Assembly: GCA_937868025.1 (NCBI GenBank)
Contig: CALMLJ010000048.1
Coordinates: 1-6,713 of the forward strand
Direction of reading: 5' to 3'
Source: an uncultured Acidimicrobiaceae bacterium
Lineage (GTDB): Bacteria; Actinomycetota; Acidimicrobiia; Acidimicrobiales; Microtrichaceae
DNA length: 6,713 bases
Numbering within the stretch: position 1 is the stretch's first letter; each line of letters starts with the position of its first letter. This document shows, in pieces, positions 1 through 6,713 of the stretch. The notes beneath the pieces were generated by a model, which made no database searches, was not told the DNA's origin, and was given only the letters and a program-made list of their open reading frames with translations. Both the position numbers and the translations under genes were made by a program.

Positions 1-2116
1 GGGTGCGTCCGTGGCGCAGCTCGAGTGAGGCGGTCTTCTCCCAGGCGTGGGTGAACCGGTGAACGTCGACCAGTTCCGGGGTGTCGTCCCGGTTGTTGGC
101 GATCATCGCGAACGCGCCGCCGGCGTCCACGGATTGTAGCTGGGCGTGGTCGCCGACCAGCAGTACCTTCGCCCCGGCGTCCTGGGCGAGGTGAGCGATG
201 CGGTCCAGCGACAGGGTGCCCGCGAGCGAGGCTTCGTCGATGATGACGAGTTGCCCCTTCTCGAAGGTGGTGCCGTGCAGGAGATGGTTCTGCCACCACT
301 TCGCCGTGTTCTCGGTCGCGATCCCAAGGTCGTCGGCGAGCACCTGCGCGGCGACCGCTGACGGAGCGAGGCCGACGACGGAACCGGAGCCGTGCTCGGC
401 CTCCCACGCCCTGCGGAGCGCGTTCATGGCAGTGGTCTTGCCCGCTCCCGCTGGACCGACGAGGACATCGAGCATCCGTCCCGACACCGCGATGCGGATC
501 AGAGCGTCGGCTTGGTCGTCACCGAGCAGCCGCCCTTCGGGGTCGGCGCGACGCGTGATTTTCTCGACCGTCGCAAGTGCCACCGTCGGTCCGGCCAGGT
601 TGCTGGCGCGTTCGAGCAGCCTGTCCTCGGCCGCGAGCTGCGTCTCTGAGGTGAACACGGTAGATCTCTTCGGCCGGAACACCGAGGTGCCGTCTTCGCG
701 GCGGAACACAGCCGGTGACGTAGCGAGCTCAGGTGGCGTCAGCCGGAGGGATACCTGTTCGGCGGCGTCGGCGACCATCGCGACGATGGCTTCTCGGTCT
801 TGCATGGTCGCGAACCGCCAGCCCATCGTCTGCCTGGATGCCTCGGCCATGAGATTCCACCGTCGCCAAGTGGATCGCTTCTCACCAACCACCTCCACAA
901 CCGAGCGCCCGATCTCGCCGATCACGTCGAGCGGCACGTCGTCGGCGCGAAGCAGCAGCGGCTTGTCGTTGTCGGTCACCTCGCGCGCCCACATCGTCGC
1001 GTCCCGGCCAAGAGCCTTCGTAGCGCGGGCTCGCCACTCGGCAGTGAGGTCGGCCAGGGACCGGACCAGTTTCTCGGGCCGAGTGGTCAAAGTTGCCTGG
1101 GCGCGGAGCTTGAGGATCGTCGCGTTCGAAGGCTGGCGACCGTGCTGGGCGACGTACTCCGTGATGAGGCGGTCGGTCTCGATGTCGATGTGACGGGCAC
1201 GGGTGGAGAACTCCGCGACCAGTTGCTCGGGCACACCGGTGATCGCCCAGGCCGGGTTCTTGTCGCGGCCCATCTCGCGGGCTTCCCAGGAGACCCCGAA
1301 GGTGCGGGTCATGTGGTCGGCGAACACGGCTTCGTGGAGCTCGGAGAGCGCGACCACGGCGGCGTGCATCGGCCTGCCATCGAGCGAGCGCCACTTGCCG
1401 TCGAAGGCGGTCTTGGCCTTGTTGCTGATGACCACATGCGTATGCAGGTGAGGGTCGCCGGCGCGGGAGTCGAAGTGATCGAACGCGGTCGCGATGAGCC
1501 CGGTGACATCGACCTGGGCAACTGCACCGTCTCCGGCGGTTGCGCCGGTGCGGGTGGCTGCAACCTCGCGCTCCATGAACGCAACCACCTCCGCAACCGC
1601 CCGATGATGCGCCTCACCGATCAGCGCTTGGACCCCAGCGTCCGCAACTGCCCACAGCACGCTCGCGGACTTCGGGATCGAGAACGTGAAGTCGAAGCCC
1701 GCCACGGCCCGCCGGGCTCCCCGCGCGGTCTCCTCGGCCACGATCTGAGCGACCGCTTCACCCTTGACGCCAGGTGTCATGGACGTTTCGAGGTCGGCAA
1801 TCCGGGACTCGATACGCTCCGGCGGGGTCTTGTAGGTCGGGAACGCCAAGCCGAGTGGGTTGCCGGTGATGGGGTCTCGCCCCATGCCGATCAAGAGTTG
1901 GAGCTGTGCCTCTGAAACGCGGTCACCGACGGAGAGTTCACCGTGCCCCAGTGCGCCGACTCCGGCGCCAAGCCAGCGTCCGGGAGGGGTTCCGGCCTCC
2001 GCGTAGTAGCGGGTCAGGGGCGTTGATAGCGACCGGTCGCCGTCGGCCGCCACGATCGTCTTGAGCAGGTACTTGTAGCCGTCTCCCGCTGACATGACGC
2101 GCATCGAAACAGTCAT
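1..2116 (-). CDS. MobF-type conjugative relaxase-helicase (TraA/TrwC-like), C-terminus beyond the left edge
   Basis: This is the N-terminal 705 residues of a conjugative relaxase, which nicks one strand at the transfer origin, stays bound to the 5' end and uses its helicase domain to unwind DNA for transfer. The relaxase signature GFDFTFSIPKSASVLW lies near residues 142-157. The metal-binding histidine triad is H214, H225 and H227 (in DPHLHTH), with the same 11- and 2-residue spacing as the TrwC triad. Candidate nicking tyrosines are Y14/Y16 and the pair Y37/Y38. The RecD/TraI-like helicase domain shows Walker A GPAGAGKTT (554-562), Walker B LVIIDEAS (623-630) and GDHAQLQSVDAGG (655-667). The start is set by GGGAGGTG ending four bases before the ATG. 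The frame runs unbroken off position 1; actinobacterial members usually exceed 1,000 residues, so several hundred are probably missing. It is transcribed divergently from the methyltransferase. Confidence 0.95.
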   Translation of the reverse strand, partial: MTVSMRVMSAGDGYKYLLKTIVAADGDRSLSTPLTRYYAEAGTPPGRWLGAGVGALGHGELSVGDRVSEAQLQLLIGMGRDPITGNPLGLAFPTYKTPPERIESRIADLETSMTPGVKGEAVAQIVAEETARGARRAVAGFDFTFSIPKSASVLWAVADAGVQALIGEAHHRAVAEVVAFMEREVAATRTGATAGDGAVAQVDVTGLIATAFDHFDSRAGDPHLHTHVVISNKAKTAFDGKWRSLDGRPMHAAVVALSELHEAVFADHMTRTFGVSWEAREMGRDKNPAWAITGVPEQLVAEFSTRARHIDIETDRLITEYVAQHGRQPSNATILKLRAQATLTTRPEKLVRSLADLTAEWRARATKALGRDATMWAREVTDNDKPLLLRADDVPLDVIGEIGRSVVEVVGEKRSTWRRWNLMAEASRQTMGWRFATMQDREAIVAMVADAAEQVSLRLTPPELATSPAVFRREDGTSVFRPKRSTVFTSETQLAAEDRLLERASNLAGPTVALATVEKITRRADPEGRLLGDDQADALIRIAVSGRMLDVLVGPAGAGKTTAMNALRRAWEAEHGSGSVVGLAPSAVAAQVLADDLGIATENTAKWWQNHLLHGTTFEKGQLVIIDEASLAGTLSLDRIAHLAQDAGAKVLLVGDHAQLQSVDAGGAFAMIANNRDDTPELVDVHRFTHAWEKTASLELRHGRT

Positions 2117-2120
2117 GTTC

Positions 2121-2127
2121 ACCTCCC
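2121..2127 (-). promoter_or_regulatory. Ribosome binding site of the relaxase gene
   Basis: On the minus strand GGGAGGT lies four bases upstream of the ATG at 2116-2114. It decides the start: the same frame is open for another 95 codons upstream, but without an ATG or a comparable Shine-Dalgarno sequence. The N-terminus beginning MTVSMRVMSAGDGY also fits the family. Confidence 0.8.
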
Positions 2128-2210
2128 GTCTATGCCGGGCAGGTGAGCACCCCCGTCCGGTGACTTCTGCGGTGATGGAGCCCTTTCCCCTCGACCTGCA
2201 AGAGGCGTGT

Positions 2211-2227
2211 GGCCTCAGAAGGAGGCC
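2211..2227. repeat. GC-rich hairpin, 6-bp stem with 5-base loop
   Basis: GGCCTC (2211-2216) and GAGGCC (2222-2227) form a perfect stem around AGAAG. No T-run follows on either strand, so it is a poor intrinsic terminator. GGAGGC recurs at 2221, 2233 and 2246, 12-13 bases apart, a weak iteron-like arrangement. It could be regulatory or chance in GC-rich DNA. Confidence 0.3.
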
Positions 2228-2296
2228 CGAGCGGAGGCCAGATATGGAGGCTTCTGCGGCAGATGCGGCGGCCTGTTGGAGTTCGTCGGGTCGGTT

Positions 2297-2342
2297 GGTG
2301 ACCAGCGGCGTGTCGGAGTCGTGCACCTGACAGGTGACCAGC
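2297..2342. repeat. 10-bp direct repeat overlapping a CACCTG-A-CAGGTG palindrome
   Basis: GGTGACCAGC occurs at 2297-2306 and again at 2333-2342, 36 bases apart start to start. The second copy overlaps the right arm of a perfect inverted repeat, CACCTG (2324-2329), A, CAGGTG (2331-2336). CAGGTGA also occurs at 2140-2146 near the relaxase start. The position between divergent genes suits a repressor operator or a relaxase recognition site. No protein partner can be named from the sequence. Confidence 0.4.
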
Positions 2343-2403
2343 TCGGCATCGGTTCTCGACGAGGCGCGGATGTCGGGGACGACTGTCAGCCGGAGCGCTC
2401 TTC

Positions 2404-3495
2404 ATGCACGAACTCAACGCCAGCAGCGATTCACGACTCAGAATCGGGTCGCTGTTCAGCGGCTACGGCGGCCTCGACCTCGCCGTCGAGCACGTCTTCA
2501 ACGCCAAGACCGTGTGGTTCTCCGAACTCAACGAGCCCGTCGCCCGCGTCTTCTCCCGCCACTGGCCCGACGCGCCGAACCTCGGCGACATCACCGCTAT
2601 CGACTGGCGCCAGGTTGAGCCCGTGGACATCCTCATCGGCGGCTTCCCCTGCCAGGACGTGTCCACCGTCGGCAAGCGCGCCGGCATCGCGCCCGGCACC
2701 CGCTCGGGACTGTGGGCACACATGGCCGCAGCGATCGACGCGCTCCAGCCCGAGTGGGTCGTCATCGAGAACGTCCGCGGGCTGCTGTCCTCACCCGCGA
2801 CCCGGCCACCGCCAGAAGGAGACGACCATGACCAACGCAACCCCAGTGACGCAACCCCCGACGACGCAACCCTTCGCAGCATGGAACCCGACCCGTGGCA
2901 TCTGGGAGACAACGCAGCTCGACCTCTACGGGCTCTCGGCGCCGTTCTCGGCGATCTGGCCGACCTGCGGCTGGATGCGCGATGGATCGGTCTACCGGCT
3001 TCCCTTGTCGGCGCTCCTCACCACAGGCTCCGCATCTTCATCCTCGGCCACCGCACGCTTCCGCACCCCGCTGGCAACCGACTCCTCACGCGGCGGGGAA
3101 ACCCTCGACCAGGTGCGAGCCCGGCGAGGGACGATCGCACTGTCGCACCAGATCATCGACTTCGTACTCCACGGACCGGCTGGTTCGCCGAGCAGGAGAG
3201 CCGAGTCGGAGACGCTGTGGTCCCTGATAGACGGACTGTTCAACGCTGGGGACGCTACGCCGACGCCATCACCCGCTGGGAACACATCACCGGACGCCCC
3301 GCGCCTGCGCCAGCCCTCCTGAACGGCGCCGATGGCCCCCGCCCAGCACCAGCATTCGTCGAATGGCTCATGGGCCTACCGACCGGCTGGGTAACCGACA
3401 GCGACGAGTTGACGCAGAACCAGCAGATCACGGCACTTGGCAACGGGGTGCTACCGCTCCAGGCCGTGACCGCGCTTTCGCTGCTCACGGCCTAA
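2404..3495 (+). CDS. DNA (cytosine-5-)-methyltransferase
   Basis: This enzyme transfers a methyl group from S-adenosylmethionine to carbon 5 of cytosine in a specific DNA site. The 363-residue product has the C5-methyltransferase motifs in order. Motif I, IGSLFSGYGGLDLA (14-27), binds the cofactor. Motif IV, GGFPCQDVS (79-87), carries catalytic C83. Motif VI is ENVRG (122-126). Motif VIII is in GAPHHRLRIFIL (203-214), with R208 and R210. The C-terminal FVEWLMGLPTGW (318-329) and the motif X-like ALGNGVLP (344-351) follow. GGAG ends eight bases before the ATG. Two stretches look unusual: a Pro/Asp/Thr-rich insert near residues 131-158, and residues 217-280, where the target recognition region should lie but codon third positions are A/T-rich. 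Both coincide with an overlapping frame. It is divergent from the relaxase and convergent with the DUF262 gene. Target sequence and cognate restriction partner are unknown. Confidence 0.93.
   Translation: MHELNASSDSRLRIGSLFSGYGGLDLAVEHVFNAKTVWFSELNEPVARVFSRHWPDAPNLGDITAIDWRQVEPVDILIGGFPCQDVSTVGKRAGIAPGTRSGLWAHMAAAIDALQPEWVVIENVRGLLSSPATRPPPEGDDHDQRNPSDATPDDATLRSMEPDPWHLGDNAARPLRALGAVLGDLADLRLDARWIGLPASLVGAPHHRLRIFILGHRTLPHPAGNRLLTRRGNPRPGASPARDDRTVAPDHRLRTPRTGWFAEQESRVGDAVVPDRRTVQRWGRYADAITRWEHITGRPAPAPALLNGADGPRPAPAFVEWLMGLPTGWVTDSDELTQNQQITALGNGVLPLQAVTALSLLTA
2814..2821 (+). promoter_or_regulatory. Internal ribosome binding site inside the methyltransferase gene
   Basis: AGAAGGAG lies six bases upstream of the ATG at 2828-2830. 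It is a better Shine-Dalgarno sequence than the methyltransferase's own GGAG. It sits in a low-complexity insert of the methyltransferase between motif VI and the conserved block that follows. This is the main start signal for the nested frame. Confidence 0.6.
2828..3322 (+). CDS. Nested overlapping gene, 164-residue protein of unknown function (in +1 frame of the methyltransferase)
   Basis: I do not know the function. The frame lies entirely within the methyltransferase gene. It starts at an ATG with a strong ribosome binding site and ends at TGA 3320-3322. The N-terminus is Thr/Pro/Gln-rich (1-18). Then come WETTQLDL (26-33), PFSAIWPTCGWMRDG (39-53), VYRLPLSA (55-62), a GSASSSS run (67-73), RTPLATDSSRGGETL (79-93) and RRGTIALSHQIIDF (99-112). 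From memory, not checked, this order resembles proteins with a 'WPTSG..R.G' signature encoded in or beside phage and actinobacterial cytosine methylase genes. By hand count about 78% of its codons end in G/C, against about 65% for the methyltransferase frame over the same DNA, and 23 consecutive codons around 2911-2979 end in G/C. No membrane segment or signal peptide is evident. The main alternative is a shadow frame. Confidence 0.5.
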   Translation: MTNATPVTQPPTTQPFAAWNPTRGIWETTQLDLYGLSAPFSAIWPTCGWMRDGSVYRLPLSALLTTGSASSSSATARFRTPLATDSSRGGETLDQVRARRGTIALSHQIIDFVLHGPAGSPSRRAESETLWSLIDGLFNAGDATPTPSPAGNTSPDAPRLRQPS

Positions 3496-3506
3496 CCGGG
3501 TGGCGA

Positions 3507-5285
3507 CTACGCGGGTGGCTCGTCCGCTGGTGTGCCCGGTGTCGTCCCGAGAGCGGCGAGGAGACGGGTCCGGATGCGCTGCTTGCGCTGTTCGAAGAAC
3601 GCAGTGAAGTCGCCGAGGTCGAGCGGGAGTCCGTCGAGGTCGTTCTCGGCCAGGTACGTCGCCCGCTTGTCCTCGCTGGGGAACGCGGCCTCGATCCATG
3701 CGGCAGGGAGGCTGTCTTGCTTCTCGATGTTCGCGGTACCTGCGAGGAGCTGGAGATTGGGCAGGAGGTTCACGACCGCCAGGTAGTCATCGATCTTGTC
3801 GGCAGGAACACCTGCCTCGGTGAGCTTCTTCTTGGTGAAGCGCGACTTCGGGAAGATGTGATCCTCGTGGAACTTCTTGCTCAGGTCCAGCCCGGGATAC
3901 AACACTGAGAGAACTGAGAACGTCCGCTGGCCGGCGTACTTGAGGTTCAGCAGTTCATCGATCTCAGCGTTGTCGAACGCGAGGCTCTTGCCGACCGCCG
4001 CCATGGCCTCCTCGACCGCTGCTACCGGGAAGCCGCCCTCCGCGTTCGTGCGGAGGACATCGCGGATGCGGGTCAGGAGGGTGTCGAGACCCGATCCCCA
4101 GATGCCGCGCTTGACGAGTGAGCGGGTCACCCATCGTTGGAGGGCCAGCCTGTCGGCCGCGTCCGCAGTGGAATCGAGATAGGAGTCGCCCGCACCTCGC
4201 AGGTGCAGGTAGTGCGCCACGGGCACGATCACGCTGTTCGCTGTCAGGTTGCGCTCGTTGTACCCGAACTGCTGGAGCAGGGTGGCGGCTCGGAGCAGGG
4301 CGCCCTTGATCTGAGGCCAGGCTGCCTCGACCTTCGCCATGTTCCCTTGCGTGAAGTTGGTGACCTTGAACCGCACATCGACATCGGCGATCGTCAGCGC
4401 CGTCTTCAGCGCAACATCCTTCGAGAAGGAGAACTGTCGCCCGGCGTTGCTGTTGATCTCCGACACCAAGGAGCGGACCTCTTCTCGGGCATCCAGCTCT
4501 TGCCACTGGTTCGTCGCCATCGACAGCAGCAGGTCGGAGTACGACAAGGTGGTCCCGCCGCTGTTGACCCGCACGAAGATTTCCAGCACCTTGTCGGCAT
4601 CCTGATCTGTGACCAGGAAGTAGTTCATCGGCTTCAAGACACGTACAGCCTCGTACAGGTCGTAGAGCCGCTGGAAGGCGTCGGCCGAACCTGCGATCCC
4701 ACGCTGCTCCAGTTCTCGCATGATCGCCGGGCCTGCGTTGGCGAGGTCGAGCACCGCCCCGACACGGAACCACTTGTTGGCCTCGCCCTCGGCAGGGGCT
4801 GCCTCCCGGTCCGTGAGGAACCGCAGGTCATACTTCGTCCCCAGCTCCTCGTCGTCGGGCTCATCAACGAGGTTCAGATAGAGGCGCTTGACGGGGAAGG
4901 CATCAGCGCTGTTCCACCACGCATATTTCTTCTTCTCCGCGTAGCTGCCGTACAGGGCAATGTTCAACGAAGTGAGGCGCTGCTGCCCATCAAGGACAGC
5001 GGTGGTGCCGCTCCCGGAAGGCACCGTTGCCTTGTCTGCGTAGGGGTTGTCCCGCTCGTGATAGTTCGTCAAGAACTCGTAGAACGTGTACGACTGGGCG
5101 GTCTCCGGCTTGACATCCCAGAGCAGGAACGAGCCGACCGGGTACCCGCGCATGAGGCTGTCGACGAGCTTGGTGATCTGGTCGGCACCCCAGACGAACT
5201 CGCGCTGGATCGCGGGCATCAGGTACTCGCGCTTGTGGATGGCGGTGAGCATCTCCTCGATGCTGCGCGGAGTCTGGAAGGACAT
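3507..5285 (-). CDS. DUF262/HNH-type protein (GmrSD/SspE-like restriction family)
   Basis: The 592-residue product belongs to the DUF262 group, which includes the modification-dependent restriction enzyme GmrSD and the phosphorothioate-linked nuclease SspE. In those proteins DUF262 binds or hydrolyses NTP and a C-terminal HNH-like domain cuts DNA. Visible here are QREFVW (27-32), the hallmark DGQQRLTS (99-106) and FVRVNSGGTTLSYSDL (237-252). Near the C-terminus EDHIFPKS (474-481) has the H476xxP479 arrangement of DUF1524-like HNH folds, followed by N506, N510 and N519. The key residues are therefore present and the length suits a fused DUF262-nuclease. The ATG has only a weak GAGAG sequence upstream, and 30 bases separate it from the helicase stop codon, which suggests one operon with translation of this gene partly linked to the helicase. 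Its stop lies 11 bp from the methyltransferase stop on the other strand. Substrate specificity is unknown. Confidence 0.85.
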   Translation of the reverse strand: MSFQTPRSIEEMLTAIHKREYLMPAIQREFVWGADQITKLVDSLMRGYPVGSFLLWDVKPETAQSYTFYEFLTNYHERDNPYADKATVPSGSGTTAVLDGQQRLTSLNIALYGSYAEKKKYAWWNSADAFPVKRLYLNLVDEPDDEELGTKYDLRFLTDREAAPAEGEANKWFRVGAVLDLANAGPAIMRELEQRGIAGSADAFQRLYDLYEAVRVLKPMNYFLVTDQDADKVLEIFVRVNSGGTTLSYSDLLLSMATNQWQELDAREEVRSLVSEINSNAGRQFSFSKDVALKTALTIADVDVRFKVTNFTQGNMAKVEAAWPQIKGALLRAATLLQQFGYNERNLTANSVIVPVAHYLHLRGAGDSYLDSTADAADRLALQRWVTRSLVKRGIWGSGLDTLLTRIRDVLRTNAEGGFPVAAVEEAMAAVGKSLAFDNAEIDELLNLKYAGQRTFSVLSVLYPGLDLSKKFHEDHIFPKSRFTKKKLTEAGVPADKIDDYLAVVNLLPNLQLLAGTANIEKQDSLPAAWIEAAFPSEDKRATYLAENDLDGLPLDLGDFTAFFEQRKQRIRTRLLAALGTTPGTPADEPPA

Positions 5286-5315
5286 GCTGTATCTCTCGGT
5301 CAGGCTGGCAGAAGG

Positions 5316-6713
<1,398 letters not shown>

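Larger units (their letters stand above)
2117..2403. other. Divergent intergenic region between relaxase and methyltransferase genes
   Basis: This region must carry the promoters for the two divergent genes and is a plausible place for a relaxase-binding transfer origin, since MobF origins often lie next to the relaxase gene. I could not identify convincing -35/-10 boxes. It holds a perfect inverted repeat, a 10-bp direct repeat and a GC-rich 6-bp hairpin (separate entries). On the minus strand the relaxase frame stays open up to a TGA at 2404-2402, and its distal part has coding-like third positions, so a decayed small gene is possible. The methyltransferase ribosome binding site GGAG is at 2392-2395. 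Confidence 0.6.

Noticed and set aside
800..1915. Plus-strand open frames antisense to the relaxase (also 198-1193)
   Set aside because: The minus-strand relaxase is intact with motifs throughout, so these are shadow frames rich in Arg, Gly and Ser.
2211..2227. Hairpin as an intrinsic terminator
   Set aside because: No T-run follows on either strand and the stem is only 6 bp.
2130..2417. Minus-strand 95-codon frame in the divergent intergenic region
   Set aside because: Arg/His/Pro-rich composition, no recognisable motif, and its start lies inside the methyltransferase gene.
2207..2827. Upstream extension of the nested frame to an ATG at 2207
   Set aside because: The 2207 start lacks a good ribosome binding site, and the stretch overlaps a well-conserved methyltransferase N-terminus with normal third-position bias. 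Family-like sequence begins only after 2828.

Overview
The window is high-GC DNA with strong G/C preference at codon third positions, which points to an actinobacterium. The left-hand gene is an actinobacterial-type MobF conjugative relaxase, so this is probably part of a conjugative plasmid or integrative element carrying DNA-modification and restriction cargo. Genus cannot be fixed from the sequence alone.

Layout. Positions 1-2116 (minus strand) hold the first 705 residues of a TraA/TrwC-like relaxase-helicase, cut off at the left edge. A 287-bp divergent intergenic region (2117-2403) follows, with a short inverted repeat and a 10-bp direct repeat. On the plus strand, 2404-3495 encodes a complete 5-methylcytosine DNA methyltransferase. 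After an 11-bp convergent gap, the minus strand carries a DUF262/HNH-type protein (3507-5285). Thirty bases upstream of that lies the C-terminal part of a superfamily 2 helicase related to restriction enzymes (5316-6713), cut off at the right edge. The helicase gene precedes the DUF262 gene on the same strand, so the two look like one operon.

The most unusual signal lies inside the methyltransferase gene. A strong ribosome binding site and ATG start a 164-codon open frame (2828-3322) in the +1 frame, wholly nested in the methyltransferase. Across that stretch the G/C third-position bias of the methyltransferase frame falls sharply, while the nested frame shows coding-like bias and a recognisable residue pattern. 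This fits a dual-coded (overprinted) gene.

Working model (inference): the relaxase and its helicase domain drive DNA transfer. The methyltransferase, expressed divergently from the relaxase, modifies element or host DNA. The helicase-DUF262 pair forms a restriction-type defence module, possibly with further subunits beyond the right edge. Whether the methyltransferase protects against that module or acts alone cannot be decided here.
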